A stretch of 64,000 nt of DNA from an uncultured Rhodospirillales bacterium (lineage in GTDB: Bacteria > Pseudomonadota > Alphaproteobacteria > ATCC43930 > CGMCC-115725): assembly GCA_903828515.1 (NCBI GenBank), contig CAIKMD010000006.1, positions 1,087,966 to 1,151,965 on the forward strand. Direction: 5' to 3'. The notes below the pieces were generated by a model. That model made no database searches. It was not told where the DNA came from and worked only from the letters and a program-made list of their open reading frames with translations. Shown here in pieces: positions 8,785 to 19,315 of this stretch (position 1 is its first letter; each line of letters begins with the position of its first letter). The translations under genes and the position numbers were made by a program.

Positions 8785-10080
8785 ATGAACATTATCGATC
8801 GCCGGCCGAACCCGAAGGGAAAGAGCCTTGCCAATCGGCAACGCTTTATCGAGCGCACCAAGGTCGAGGTTAAGGACGCGATCACCGACGCCCTCAAGCG
8901 CCGCAAACTCGGCGACGGCGAGGGCGGCGAGAAAATCTCGATCCCGACCCGCGGCATTACCGAGCCGGTATTGCGCCCGGCCCGCAGCGGCGGCAAGCGC
9001 GAATACGTGGTCCCCGGCAACAAGAAGTTCGTCGCCGGCGATCAGATCGAGCGGCCGCAAGGCGGCGGTGGCGGCGGTGGACGCGGCGAAGCCAGCGCCG
9101 ATGACAACGGCGAGCAGGACGCGTTCGAGTTCATGCTCTCCAAAGAGGAGTTCCTCGATCTCCTGTTCGAGGATCTGGAGCTTCCGAACCTCATCAAGAC
9201 CAAGCTCAAGAGCATGGAAACGACGCAGCTTACCCGTGCCGGTTATTCGATGGATGGTACGCCGGCCAATTTCAGCATCCGCCGCACCATGCGCAACAGC
9301 CTCGCGCGCCGCATCTCGCTCAGCCGCCCAAGCCTCGCCGATATCGAAGAGATCGAGAAGGCGCTGAAGACGGCCGAGGAATCCGGCGATGCCGAGGGTG
9401 TGACGGCGGCGAAACTCGCGCTCGATCAGGCGCGGGTGCGCGCCAAGCGCTTTGCCTATATCGATCCGGTCGACGTCCGCTACAACCGCTTCGACCGCGT
9501 TCCGAAACCCAATACCCAAGCGGTGATGTTCTGCCTGATGGATGTCTCGGGTTCGATGACCGAGGCGATGAAGGACCTCGCCAAGCGGTTCTTCCTTCTC
9601 CTGCACGTCTTCCTGGTACGGCGCTACAAGACGGTCGATCTCGTCTTCATCCGCCACACCTCGAATGCGCAGGAAGTCGACGAGGATACGTTCTTCCACA
9701 GCCGTGAGACCGGCGGCACGATCGTCTCGACCGCGCTTGAGGAAATGCTGAAAGTGGTGCGCGCGCGCTACAACCCCGAGAACTGGAACATCTACGCGGC
9801 GCAGGCCTCGGACGGCGACAATTATTCCGAGGACAGCGACCGCTGCAGCAATCTGCTCGGCGGCGAAATCCTGCCGCTGTCGCAGTATTTCGCCTATATC
9901 GAAGTCGGCGCCGAAGCGACGTTGCGCCACGGCTTCCCGTCGCCGCCGACCGATCTCTGGCGCACCTACGCCTCGATCGCACCGGGGCATGAAAATTTCG
10001 CGATGCGCAAGGTCGCCGATCCGTCGCAGATATTCCCGGTCTTCCATGACCTGTTCGCCAAGGACAAAGAGCATGCCTGA
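8785..10080 (+). CDS. yeaH: DUF444 / YeaH-YhbH family protein with VWA-like region
   Basis: This 431-residue protein has a basic N-terminus, a low-complexity glycine run near 93-101 and a von Willebrand A-like C-terminal region beginning with the metal-site motif DVSGSM at 253-258. YeaH/YhbH proteins accompany PrkA kinases almost universally and probably act as a partner in the same stress process. The start follows prkA by 30 bases. Its stop overlaps the SpoVR start (ATGCCTGA), pointing to translational coupling. Confidence 0.94.
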   Translation: MNIIDRRPNPKGKSLANRQRFIERTKVEVKDAITDALKRRKLGDGEGGEKISIPTRGITEPVLRPARSGGKREYVVPGNKKFVAGDQIERPQGGGGGGGRGEASADDNGEQDAFEFMLSKEEFLDLLFEDLELPNLIKTKLKSMETTQLTRAGYSMDGTPANFSIRRTMRNSLARRISLSRPSLADIEEIEKALKTAEESGDAEGVTAAKLALDQARVRAKRFAYIDPVDVRYNRFDRVPKPNTQAVMFCLMDVSGSMTEAMKDLAKRFFLLLHVFLVRRYKTVDLVFIRHTSNAQEVDEDTFFHSRETGGTIVSTALEEMLKVVRARYNPENWNIYAAQASDGDNYSEDSDRCSNLLGGEILPLSQYFAYIEVGAEATLRHGFPSPPTDLWRTYASIAPGHENFAMRKVADPSQIFPVFHDLFAKDKEHA

Positions 10081-11641
10081 AACGCTGCTCAACTCGCTGG
10101 CCGGCGACGAGAAGATTCTCTTCAAAGGGCCGGAGTGGGATTACGAGACGTTGCGCCGGGTCTATGACGCGGTCGAAGAGATCGCGACCAAGGAACTCGG
10201 CCTCGACGTCTATCCCAATCAGATCGAGGTCATCACCTCGGAGCAGATGCTCGACGCCTATGCCTCGGTGGGTTTGCCGCTGATGTATCGGCACTGGAGC
10301 TTCGGCAAGCATTTCGCGCGCGACGAGGCGCTCTATCGCCAGGGCTATCAGGGCCTCGCCTACGAGATCGTCATCAATTCCAGCCCGTGCATCTCCTACA
10401 TCATGGAGGAGAACACGATGGCGATGCAGACGCTCGTCATCGCGCACGCGGCGTTCGGCCACAATCATTTCTTCAAGAACAATTTCCTCTTCAAGCAGTG
10501 GACCGATGCAGCCGGCATCCTCGATTACCTGACCTTCGCGCGCGATTATGTGGCGCATGCCGAGGAAACCTATGGCGTCGCCGAGGTCGAGCGCACGCTC
10601 GACGCCGCGCACGCGCTGATGAGTCACGGCGTTCACCGCTATGCGCGCCGCCCGAAGCTCAACCTCGCCGAGGAAAAGCAGCGCAACGACGATCGCCAGA
10701 AATTCGCCGAGGAAAACTACGACGATATCTGGCGCACCGCCCAGCTCGTCAAGGAAACCGCCTCGATCGACGAGAAGGCCGCCGAGCGCGAACTGTCGAA
10801 GATTCGCGAGCGTCTCGGCCTGCCCGAGGAAAACATTCTCTATTTTCTCGAGAAGCGCGCGCCCCGTCTGGCGCCCTGGCAGCGCGAACTGACGCGCATC
10901 GCCCGCCATATCTCGCAGTATTTCTATCCGCAGAAACAGACCAAGATGATGAACGAGGGCTGCGCCACGTTCTGTCACTATGAAATCGTGCATCGGCTTC
11001 ACGAAAAGGGGCTGATCAGCGACGGCACGCTGCTCGAGATCATGCACTCGCACACGTCGGTGGTGACCCAGCCCGATTACGACGATCCACGCTACAACGG
11101 CATCAATCCCTATGCGCTCGGCTTTGCCATGATGCGCGACATCAAACGCATCTGTGTCGACCCCTCGGCCGAGGATCGCGAATGGTTCCCCGACATCGCC
11201 GGCAACAACGATCCCTATGGCACGCTACGCCATGCCTGGGCGAATTATCGCGACGAAAGCTTCGTGATGCAGTATCTGAGCCCGCGCCTGATGCGCGAGT
11301 TCCGCCTGTTCAAGGTCGTCGACGACGCCGAAGCCGAATCGATGGTGGTCGACGCGATTCATGAGGAACGCGGCTACAAGGAAATTCGCCGCTCGCTCGC
11401 CCGCCAATACGATCTGGCTCATCACGAGCCCGACATTCAGGTGCGTGACGTCGATCTCGCCGGCGACCGCTGCCTGATTCTCACCCACACGGTCCATGAC
11501 GGCATCCTGCTCGACGAGGGCAACACCAAAGCGGTGCTCGAGCATCTTTCCGAGCTGTGGCATTACGGTATCCGGCTCGAGGAAACCGACGTGACTACCG
11601 ACAAGATCCTCAAGACCCACGAGGTCGCGGCCAAGCACTGA
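10073..11641 (+). CDS. spoVR: SpoVR family protein
   Basis: A 522-residue SpoVR/YcgB homologue, with characteristic stretches such as FGKHFARDE, MNEGCATFCHYEIVHRL and NPYALGFAMMRDIKR. The family was named from Bacillus cortex formation, but it occurs widely in non-sporulating bacteria next to prkA and yeaH; its biochemical activity is unknown. The conserved His and Glu residues in the NEGCATFCHYE segment could bind metal. The ATG at 10073 overlaps the yeaH stop codon and is chosen over earlier in-frame starts inside yeaH. A dispersed repeat follows the stop and may terminate the operon. Confidence 0.95.
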   Translation: MPETLLNSLAGDEKILFKGPEWDYETLRRVYDAVEEIATKELGLDVYPNQIEVITSEQMLDAYASVGLPLMYRHWSFGKHFARDEALYRQGYQGLAYEIVINSSPCISYIMEENTMAMQTLVIAHAAFGHNHFFKNNFLFKQWTDAAGILDYLTFARDYVAHAEETYGVAEVERTLDAAHALMSHGVHRYARRPKLNLAEEKQRNDDRQKFAEENYDDIWRTAQLVKETASIDEKAAERELSKIRERLGLPEENILYFLEKRAPRLAPWQRELTRIARHISQYFYPQKQTKMMNEGCATFCHYEIVHRLHEKGLISDGTLLEIMHSHTSVVTQPDYDDPRYNGINPYALGFAMMRDIKRICVDPSAEDREWFPDIAGNNDPYGTLRHAWANYRDESFVMQYLSPRLMREFRLFKVVDDAEAESMVVDAIHEERGYKEIRRSLARQYDLAHHEPDIQVRDVDLAGDRCLILTHTVHDGILLDEGNTKAVLEHLSELWHYGIRLEETDVTTDKILKTHEVAAKH

Positions 11642-11680
11642 GCGTCTGAGTACGTTCAGGGGCGTTGTTGCATCTCTTTA

Positions 11681-11766
11681 TCGTCATGGCCGGGCTTGAC
11701 CCGGCCATCCGCGACTTTTTGCGACGCCCAAGACGTGGATGCCCGGCACAAGGCCGGGCATGACGG
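11681..11766. repeat. dispersed repeat, copy B
   Basis: An 86-bp element with the same outer arms as copy A at 5191-5281 (GTCATGGCCGGGCTTG and CAAGGCCGGGCATGAC) and a diverged centre. It follows the spoVR stop. The arms are nearly identical between copies and the middle varies, as expected for a folded element kept by structure or recently spread. Confidence 0.85.
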
Positions 11767-11824
11767 TTTTGGATGGGTACGTTCCGACGGCGAGATCATT
11801 GCCGTGAACGATGCTTTTATGTAG

Positions 11825-11845
11825 CCCCGCTTTCGCGGGGGTGAC
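11825..11845. repeat. short 'CCCCGC-TTTCGCGGGGGTGACG' type repeat
   Basis: CCCCGCTTTCGCGGGG forms a small hairpin followed by GTGACG. The same unit occurs in inverted orientation at 26411-26431 and, in a variant form, at 26462-26485. It lies between the dispersed repeat and the 3' end of usg and could terminate transcription. Confidence 0.6.
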
Positions 11846-11854
11846 GATCTCGCT

Positions 11855-12106
11855 TCAATGCACCGCGAGCGACACGTTCGCGTAGCGCAGTTTGTCGCGG
11901 CCGCGTGCCGCTTGTGCGACCTGGACCGAGTGAAGCTTGCCCTCGAGGTTCTTCGACCAGAAATCGAGGAACTGCTGCAACGCGGGAAATTTTGGTGCGA
12001 CATCGTATTGCTGCCAGACATAGGTCTGGACGAGATGCGGATGATCGGGGAGGTGATAGAGGATTTCGGCCGTGGTCAGAGCGTAGCCTTCAAAAGAGCG
12101 CACCAT
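11855..12106 (-). CDS. usg: Usg family protein
   Basis: A small basic cytosolic protein of 83 residues with the conserved Usg core GYALTTAEILYHLPDHP, followed by VWQQYDVAPKFP and FLDFWSKNLEG. Usg proteins are nearly confined to Alphaproteobacteria; the name comes from a gene upstream of trpF in Caulobacter and the function is unknown. The frame is open to 12166, but the ATG at 12104-12106, preceded by GAGAGG, gives the usual length. No trp genes are adjacent here. Confidence 0.85.
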   Translation of the reverse strand: MVRSFEGYALTTAEILYHLPDHPHLVQTYVWQQYDVAPKFPALQQFLDFWSKNLEGKLHSVQVAQAARGRDKLRYANVSLAVH

Positions 12107-12257
12107 TTTCAAAACCTCTCGAACGTTTCGAATGAAATGCCGCAACCTCATTACGGTTGCAGGCATTCATTAAAAGTTCAAGAAAATATTAGATATATCA
12201 GTTAGTTAGCAGCCCATAGCGGAGAGTGCTGCCAGCCTCTTTTGCGAGCAGCGGTGC

Positions 12258-13508
12258 CTAGCGAGCGCGCACGCTCGCGAGGAAATTCTCGACTTCGCTG
12301 CGCAGGGTTTCGGCCTGCTCAGCGAGTCCCGCGGCGGAACTCAGCACCATGTTCGCGGCTTGCCCGGTTTCATCCGCGGCGCGCGCGAGACCCGAGATGT
12401 TGGTCGAGACACTGCGCGTGCCGTTGGCCGCTTCGAGCACGTTCTTGGCGATGTCGCGCGTGGTGGTTTCCTGTTTCTCGACCGCGGCCGCGATCGATGC
12501 CGAGACCGCGCTGCTTGCGGCGACGGTGCGGCTGATCTGTCCGATCGCGGCAACCGCGTCGCGCGTCGCGCTCTGGATCGCCTCGACCTGCGCGCCGATA
12601 TCGTCGGTGGCGCGCGCGGTCTGCTGCGCCAGCGATTTCACTTCCGAGGCGACGACCGCGAAGCCGCGACCGGCCTCGCCGGCGCGTGCCGCCTCGATCG
12701 TTGCGTTGAGCGCGAGCAATTTCGTCTGGCTGGCGACTTCGGAAATCAGTTTCACGACCTCGCCGATGCGCTGCGCCGCGTCGGCGAGACCGCCGACGGT
12801 CGAGGTCGCGCGTTGCGCCTCGGCGACCGCGTTATTGGCGACTTCGGCCGAACGCGTCACCTGTCGTTCGATTTCGGATGACGAGACGGAGAGTTCTTCG
12901 GCCGCGCCGGCGACGGTCTGCACGTTGCTGGACGCGCGTTCGGCGGCGGAGGCGACCGCGTCCGATTGTCGTTTGCCGGCATCAGCGGTCGAGACCATGG
13001 CAGCGGCGGTTGCCTGCATCGCATCGGCGGCGCCCGAGACGGTGTCGACCACCTCGATGACGGTTGCTTCGAAATTCGATGCCAGCGCCATCAGCTCGGC
13101 GCGGCGTTGCTCGGCCATGGCCTGGCGTTCGGCGGCCGATTCCAATTCGCGTTGCCGGCCGGTCCGGCCGCGATCGCGGAATACCGCGAGCGCCGCGGCC
13201 ATCTCGCCGATTTCGTCGTTGCCCAATTCGGGTATTTCCGCCGTCAGATCGCCGCGGGCCATGTCGGTCATCGCGCGATTGAGCGCGGCGAGGCGGCGCA
13301 CGATCTGGCTGCCGACGAAGAGTGCGGGAACCGCTGCGATCAGACTGGCGACCGCGATGGTCGCGAGGATTTTCTCGCCGCGCAGGATGGCGACGGCACA
13401 AGTCAGCACGGCCAACAGCACGAGCGCGCCGAACGCGCCCATGAGCTTGCCGCGAACGCCGATGCCCGATCCCTCGGGCGGCAATTCGCCCTGGCTTACC
13501 GCGACCAT
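12258..13508 (-). CDS. methyl-accepting chemotaxis protein without a periplasmic sensor domain
   Basis: A 416-residue receptor. Two hydrophobic segments at about 20-70 are joined by only a few residues, so there is essentially no extracytoplasmic ligand domain. A HAMP-like segment follows (about 65-120), then a long coiled-coil signalling domain with the hairpin tip [22 protein letters not shown] and [10 protein letters not shown], the part that contacts CheA/CheW. Signals may be sensed in the membrane or the cytoplasm. No che genes are in the window. Confidence 0.93.
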   Translation of the reverse strand: MVAVSQGELPPEGSGIGVRGKLMGAFGALVLLAVLTCAVAILRGEKILATIAVASLIAAVPALFVGSQIVRRLAALNRAMTDMARGDLTAEIPELGNDEIGEMAAALAVFRDRGRTGRQRELESAAERQAMAEQRRAELMALASNFEATVIEVVDTVSGAADAMQATAAAMVSTADAGKRQSDAVASAAERASSNVQTVAGAAEELSVSSSEIERQVTRSAEVANNAVAEAQRATSTVGGLADAAQRIGEVVKLISEVASQTKLLALNATIEAARAGEAGRGFAVVASEVKSLAQQTARATDDIGAQVEAIQSATRDAVAAIGQISRTVAASSAVSASIAAAVEKQETTTRDIAKNVLEAANGTRSVSTNISGLARAADETGQAANMVLSSAAGLAEQAETLRSEVENFLASVRAR

Positions 13509-13635
13509 GTCGACATCCTGTCCTGGCTTAGAGTCATGGGCTCCATGATGCGGCGCGCATGGTTAGGCTTCGGTTAACGATTGAGCCGTTCGAGGCCGCA
13601 TTTGCGGCTTTCGGGGGTTCTGTTAGCCTGACGTC

Positions 13636-14304
13636 ATGGTGAAATTCCTGCGCGAACTCATGAGCGGCGGTCGGCTTTTCCTGGTCGCGGCGGTCGGCTT
13701 GGCCCTGTTTTTCGGCATGCCCATCGGCATGCAGACGCCGATGCGGGCCGCCGTCTCCTGGGATGTCGGGGTCCTGCTGTTTCTGGGACTGACCCTGTTC
13801 ACCGTCGGCGGCGCGACGCCCGATACGCTGCGCCGCTATGCCGGCCAGCACGATGCCCGTATCTGGATCATTCTCGGCATCGTCGTCATCGGGGCAGCGG
13901 CAAGCCTCGCCACGCTCGCTTTCGTGTTGCAGAAAGAGGGCGGCCCCGGCGCCGTGTCGCTCGCCTGGCGCGTCACGGTCGCCAGCGTTACCCTCGTCGC
14001 ATCGTGGGTGTTCGTCCACACCATGTTCGCCATTCGTTATGCGCATTATTTCTACGGCGACGCAGACCACGATCCGACGACCAAGGACGAACGGCGCGGC
14101 CTCGCCTTCCCGAAGACGCCGCATCCCGATTTCTGGGACTTCGCCTATTACTCGTTCGTGATCGGAATGACCTGCCAGGTCTCGGACGTGCAGGTGACGT
14201 CGAGTCCGATGCGCCGCATCACGCTGGCGCACGGGGTGCTCTCGTTCTTCTTCAACGCCGGCGTGCTGGCCCTCGCGGTGAATATCCTCGCGACGTCGCT
14301 TTGA
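13636..14304 (+). CDS. DUF1345 integral membrane protein
   Basis: This 222-residue protein has about five hydrophobic helices and the family hallmark region WVFVHTMFAIRYAHYFY, followed by an acidic loop and FWDFAYYSFVIGMTCQVSDV. DUF1345 proteins are conserved inner-membrane proteins of unknown function. Its 3' end overlaps the convergent acetyltransferase gene by 53 bases. Confidence 0.88.
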   Translation: MVKFLRELMSGGRLFLVAAVGLALFFGMPIGMQTPMRAAVSWDVGVLLFLGLTLFTVGGATPDTLRRYAGQHDARIWIILGIVVIGAAASLATLAFVLQKEGGPGAVSLAWRVTVASVTLVASWVFVHTMFAIRYAHYFYGDADHDPTTKDERRGLAFPKTPHPDFWDFAYYSFVIGMTCQVSDVQVTSSPMRRITLAHGVLSFFFNAGVLALAVNILATSL

Positions 14305-14956
14305 GTTTTCTGCGTTCGCGTCCGTCGGAACCGAAATTCGTCGGATCCAGCCAGGCTTTATAGGCCGCCTGAACCTTCGGCCAATCGCGATCGATCAGCG
14401 CGAACCACGCGGTGTCGCGGCTCTGGCCCTTGATCACCATGTGCTGGCGGAAGATTCCTTCCGCGCGAAAGCCGAAGCGCTCGGCGGCGCGGCGCGAGCG
14501 CTGGTTGCGCGCATCGCATTTCCATTCGACGCGGCGATAGCCGAGCTTGTCGAAGGCGTGACGCAGGAGGAGATAGATCGCCTCGGTGGCGCCGCGCGTG
14601 CGCTGAAGCGATGCAGCGAAAAAGATGTTGCCGATCTCGATCACACCGTGGCCGGGATTGATCCGCATGAAACTGGCAAGGCCGGCGGGCCCCAGCTTCT
14701 TGTCGACGATGGCAAAGAACAGCGGCTCCGGCGAACGCGCACAGGCTTGCAGCCAGGCGGCGAATTCGGATGGCCGCGCGAACGGCCCCATGAACATGAA
14801 ATCCCACAGGCGCTTGTCGTGACCCTTGCCATGGGTCGCTTCATAAAGCGTGGCGGCATGCGCCTTGGCGTCGAGCGGCACGAGCCGAACGTAACGGCCG
14901 CGCAATTCCTGGCGATGGGGAAGGCGCGCCGGGCGCCAATCGAGGGGCTTGGTCAT
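14252..14956 (-). CDS. GNAT family N-acetyltransferase (RimJ/RimL-like)
   Basis: A 234-residue protein with the GNAT acetyl-CoA site in the order expected: strand IGNIFFAASLQRTRGATEAIYLL (the Q/RxxGxG/A region) and the later YRRVEWKCDARNQRSRRAAERFGF block typical of RimJ/RimL-type transferases. A basic C-terminal tail of about 25 residues is extra. The acceptor is unknown. It overlaps the end of the DUF1345 gene, and its start faces the thiO leader. Confidence 0.88.
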   Translation of the reverse strand: MTKPLDWRPARLPHRQELRGRYVRLVPLDAKAHAATLYEATHGKGHDKRLWDFMFMGPFARPSEFAAWLQACARSPEPLFFAIVDKKLGPAGLASFMRINPGHGVIEIGNIFFAASLQRTRGATEAIYLLLRHAFDKLGYRRVEWKCDARNQRSRRAAERFGFRAEGIFRQHMVIKGQSRDTAWFALIDRDWPKVQAAYKAWLDPTNFGSDGRERRKLKATSRGYSPRGPARRR

Positions 14957-15026
14957 GATCCCGCGTTTATAGGCGCAAACAAAGCCCTTGCCAGCGCTTT
15001 GGGGCGGCGCTTCAATTCGTGGGTGA

Positions 15027-15103
15027 CGGCTGGGGTGCCGGCGGCGTGTCGCCGGCTGAGATCATACCCACGGAACCTGTCTGGGTAATGCCAGCGAAGG
15101 GAG
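15027..15103 (+). promoter_or_regulatory. TPP riboswitch (THI element) upstream of thiO
   Basis: The leader contains the conserved THI-box blocks in order: GGGGTGCC, GGCTGAGAT, ATACCCACGGAACCTG and CTGGGTAATGCCAGCGAAGGGA. The closing stem pairs GCTGG at the 5' side with CCAGC at the 3' side. The element ends just before the thiO ATG, so it probably acts on translation by hiding the ribosome site when thiamine pyrophosphate is bound. Confidence 0.95.
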
Positions 15104-15106
15104 CCC

Positions 15107-16273
15107 ATGGACGGCCAAGGCAAACCGAAAAAATCCAGGATCGCGATCATCGGCGGCGGCGTCATCGGCCTCGGCATCGGCTGGCGTCTCGCGCAAGCCG
15201 GGTGCGCGGTCGAGATTTTCGAGCGCGGCGAGGCCGGCAAGGGCGCGAGCTGGGCGGCGGCGGGCATGCTGGCGGCCGGCGTCGAGACCGAGCCCGGCGA
15301 GTTGGGGCTTCACGCCCTGAACCGCGCGAGCCAGTTGTCCTGGCCGGGCTTTGCCGCCGAACTCGAAGCCGTATCGGGCCAGAGCGTCGATCTGCGCCGG
15401 GACGGCACGCTGATGGTCGCGCTCAATCGCGACGACGCGGCGCAGCTTCGTCATACCTATGATTTCCAGCGCGAACACGGCATCGAACTCGAATGGCTGT
15501 CGGGCGCGCAAACGCGGGCGCGCGAAGGTTTCCTTCACCCGAACATCGCCGCCGGCGTCTTTTGCGCCGACGATCATCAGGTCGAGAACCGCAAGCTGGT
15601 ACGCGCGTTGCGCGCGGCCTTCCTCGCGGCGGGCGGGATATTGCATGAGCACACACCGGTCGCTTCGCTCGACATCGAAGGCGGCGCGGTAAAGGGTGTG
15701 CAACTCGCCGATCGTCGCGTCGCGGCGGATGTCGTGGTGCTGGCGGCGGGTGCGTGGTCGGGCGAAATCGCCGGCCTGCCGCAAGCCGCGCGGCCGCCGA
15801 TCCGGCCGATCAAGGGACAGATGCTGGCCCTGCGCATGGACCCGGCGGCGCCCTTGTTGCGCCATGTGGTGTGGACGCCGCGCGTCTATCTCGTGCCGCG
15901 CGACGACGGGCGGCTGATCGTCGGCGCGACCACCGAGGAGCGCGGCTTCGATGCGAGTTTGACGGCGGGCGGCGTCATGGTCCTGCTCGAAGGCGCGTGG
16001 CGCGCGGTGCCGGGGATCGAGGAACTGGCGATCGACGAGATCTGGGCCGGGTTCCGGCCGGGATCGCGCGACGACGCGCCGGTGCTGGGCCCGGGCGAGA
16101 TCGACGGTCTTGTCTATGCGACCGGCCATCACCGCAACGGCATTTTGCTGACGCCGGTGACGGCCAATGCGGTGGCGGATTACATCCTGACCGGTGCGTT
16201 GGCCGAGGTGATCAGGCCCTTCTCGATTGCGCGCTTCGCCGGCGCTAAGATCGCGGCACGGGAGAAGACATGA
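15107..16273 (+). CDS. thiO: glycine oxidase ThiO
   Basis: A 388-residue FAD enzyme of the DAO family. The dinucleotide-binding motif IIGGGVIGLGIGWRLA is near the N-terminus, followed by GASWAAAGMLAAG typical of ThiO, and near the C-terminus the FAD contact GHHRNGILLTP. It oxidises glycine to the imine used to build the thiazole ring. It heads thiOSGE, overlaps thiS by 4 bases (ATGA), and is governed by the TPP riboswitch directly in front. Confidence 0.95.
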   Translation: MDGQGKPKKSRIAIIGGGVIGLGIGWRLAQAGCAVEIFERGEAGKGASWAAAGMLAAGVETEPGELGLHALNRASQLSWPGFAAELEAVSGQSVDLRRDGTLMVALNRDDAAQLRHTYDFQREHGIELEWLSGAQTRAREGFLHPNIAAGVFCADDHQVENRKLVRALRAAFLAAGGILHEHTPVASLDIEGGAVKGVQLADRRVAADVVVLAAGAWSGEIAGLPQAARPPIRPIKGQMLALRMDPAAPLLRHVVWTPRVYLVPRDDGRLIVGATTEERGFDASLTAGGVMVLLEGAWRAVPGIEELAIDEIWAGFRPGSRDDAPVLGPGEIDGLVYATGHHRNGILLTPVTANAVADYILTGALAEVIRPFSIARFAGAKIAAREKT

Positions 16274-16476
16274 GCGCGCTCATTCGCGTCAACGGCAAGG
16301 ACGAGGCACTCGCGGCGCAAACGGTCGCCGAGTTGTTGTCGGCGCGCGGTATCAAGCGCCCCAAGGGCGTCGCGGTCGCGCTCAATGGGTCGGTGATTCC
16401 GGCCGGCGCGTGGGAGAAGACGGGGCTCGCCGCCGGCGACAAGATCGAGATCGTCAAACCCTTCGGGGGCGGGTGA
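16270..16476 (+). CDS. thiS: sulfur carrier protein ThiS
   Basis: A 68-residue ubiquitin-like protein ending in Gly-Gly (KPFGGG), the C-terminus that is adenylated and thiocarboxylated before passing sulfur to ThiG. It starts inside the thiO stop codon and lies 3 bases before thiG. The adenylating enzyme ThiF is not in the window. Confidence 0.95.
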   Translation: MSALIRVNGKDEALAAQTVAELLSARGIKRPKGVAVALNGSVIPAGAWEKTGLAAGDKIEIVKPFGGG

Positions 16477-17858
<1,382 letters not shown>

Positions 17859-17864
17859 AAAAGA

Positions 17865-17907
17865 AGAAGCCGCCGTCCACGATCGAAATCGTGGCGCGGC
17901 GGCTTCT
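17865..17907. terminator. strong hairpin between convergent thiE and flp genes
   Basis: AGAAGCCGCCG at 17865-17875 pairs perfectly with 17897-17907, and an inner CCACGAT/ATCGTGG stem closes on CGAA. It lies between convergent genes and probably terminates both directions; on the minus strand it is preceded by no T run, while on the plus strand the tail is short. Confidence 0.75.
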
Positions 17908-17932
17908 AGACGCGTAGTGCGTCGCGTTCGCC

Positions 17933-18091
17933 TTAGAGGGCGGTGGCGACCGAGCTGAAGGTGCTCTTCAAGTTCGTGCCGAGGGTCGTGACCGTCGTGA
18001 TGACCGCAACGGCGATCAGCGCGGCAATCAGGCCGTATTCGATCGCGGTGGCGCCGCTCTCGTCGACAATAAGCTTCTTGAACATGGACAT
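17933..18091 (-). CDS. flp: Flp family type IVb pilin
   Basis: A 52-residue prepilin. After a short leader (MSMFKKLIVDESG) comes the type IVb processing site and hydrophobic stretch ATAIEYGLIAALIAVAVI with the conserved Glu at +5 and Tyr at +6 of the mature pilin. The AGGAG ahead of 18091 supports that ATG rather than the methionine two codons later. Flp pilins build Tad pili for surface attachment, but no tad/cpa assembly genes are in the window, so this copy is separate from its machinery. Confidence 0.92.
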   Translation of the reverse strand: MSMFKKLIVDESGATAIEYGLIAALIAVAVITTVTTLGTNLKSTFSSVATAL

Positions 18092-18497
18092 GGTCTGTAT
18101 GTCTCCTGGGACCAGGTTGGTGACAGAAGCGATCCTGGGGCTGGCGCCTTAAGAGCGTGTTAAAATCGAAGTATAGAAGACGAAATAACCAGAGTAATTG
18201 GCAACAATTATAGTATAAGTTGTCAAATATTCGAAATGTATTCTATTAAAAATCATATCAAGTTTTAGACAAATGCACGCGACTCGGGTTTCGAATCGTT
18301 TTGGGCGACGCGCATTGGAATCTTGATTCACCAGAGACTTGCCGCGCGTTGTCGCGTTACGACGCGAGAAAACTGTCGCTAAAACACGCGGACGTGATAA
18401 TATCCGGCCGTCATTTCAACGGCTGAACGTTCAGCCAGGACAGGTGCGGATCGTCCGGCCCCCTGTCCACATCCAAGCAGACCCAGGAGTATTTTGA
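18092..18497. other. A/T-rich intergenic region between divergent flp and a secreted protein gene
   Basis: About 18160-18270 is strikingly A/T-rich compared with the surroundings and likely holds the flp promoter and regulator sites. TAATATCC at about 18397 could be part of the promoter of the rightward gene. AACGGCTGAACGTTCAGCC at 18419-18437 contains a short inverted repeat (GGCTGAACGTTCAGCC). I see no gene here. Confidence 0.55.
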
Positions 18498-18716
18498 ATG
18501 AAGGCGCTTATCTCTGCATTTGCTCTGTTGTCCTTTGTCGCGGTGTCGACGGTTCCGTTTGTGACCGCGCAGGCTCAGGCGCAGACTTCGTCGACGAAGA
18601 CGACGACGGCGAAGTCGACCAAAAAGGCCCCGGTGAAGAAGACCGCGACCAAGAAGAAGAGCACCAAGAAAACCGCCTCCAAGAAGAAGGCGCCGGCTGC
18701 TTCGAAGACCATGTAA
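18498..18716 (+). CDS. small exported lysine-rich protein
   Basis: A 72-residue protein with a cleavable signal peptide (MKALISAFALLSFVAVSTVPFVTAQAQA) and a mature part made almost wholly of Lys, Thr, Ser and Ala, with repeated KKT/KKKS units. The composition resembles histone-H1-like tails, but the signal peptide puts it in the periplasm or envelope. CCAGGAG precedes the start, and a perfect terminator follows. Function unknown. Confidence 0.75.
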   Translation: MKALISAFALLSFVAVSTVPFVTAQAQAQTSSTKTTTAKSTKKAPVKKTATKKKSTKKTASKKKAPAASKTM

Positions 18717-18740
18717 TTTCCGTCGCAAGACGGTGATCGG

Positions 18741-18772
18741 AAAAGCCCCGGCGTTCGCGCCGGGGCTTTTTC
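18741..18772 (+). terminator. rho-independent terminator
   Basis: AAAAGCCCCGGCG, loop TTCG, then CGCCGGGGCTTTTTC: a 13-bp perfect stem with an A run before and a T run after, so it can work on both strands. It ends the gene for the lysine-rich exported protein and may also serve the convergent lipoprotein gene. Confidence 0.93.
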
Positions 18773-18812
18773 ATTCTTGGCTTCGGTTGACGACCGTAAA
18801 CGACCCGCCGCG

Positions 18813-19247
18813 TCAGGGCGTGGCGGTGCAGGCGTAGACGGCTTGGGTCGGGGTCAACAGCGTGCACGCGTCGAGATTGGTGCCTTGCCGGATCAAGCGG
18901 GCGGTGCCGCCGCCGCAGGCCTGAGCCGCCGCGGTCTTCACCGACTGGGTCGAGTTCCAGATACGGCTGTAACAGATGGCGATCGCGGTCTTGTTTCCCG
19001 AATCCGACATCGGCGTTCCGTCGGGCGCCGTTGTCGGTGGGCTGGCGAAGGCGAGCGGCGTATTCGACGGGCTCGCGTCGGTTTCAGGCGTCGTGTTGTA
19101 GAGGTTGTAGACCACCAGATTGTTGGGACCGATGGCCAGGGGTCCGACCCTGTCCGGCGAAAAGGTCTGATAGGGCGGGGGCGCGCCGCACCCGGCCAGG
19201 ACGAGCGGCAAAAACCAGACAAGCAAATGGGCGCGGCGGCGAAACAT
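18813..19247 (-). CDS. putative lipoprotein
   Basis: A 144-residue protein with a basic N-terminus, a hydrophobic stretch and the lipobox LAGC at about 18-21, so it should be lipidated and anchored in the envelope. The mature part holds four further cysteines (for example ICYS, QACGGG, DACTLL, YACTATP) that could form disulfides. I do not recognise the family. Confidence 0.72.
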   Translation of the reverse strand: MFRRRAHLLVWFLPLVLAGCGAPPPYQTFSPDRVGPLAIGPNNLVVYNLYNTTPETDASPSNTPLAFASPPTTAPDGTPMSDSGNKTAIAICYSRIWNSTQSVKTAAAQACGGGTARLIRQGTNLDACTLLTPTQAVYACTATP

Positions 19248-19315
19248 GGAAGCCGAGGCTCGCTCATCGCCGCGTCGGGTGCAACCCCTCCTTGGCCCGA
19301 GGCGGCCGATTGCCT

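Noticed and set aside
8101..10125. 674-codon minus-strand open frame
   Set aside because: Antisense to prkA and yeaH, with no family features; a codon-bias shadow.
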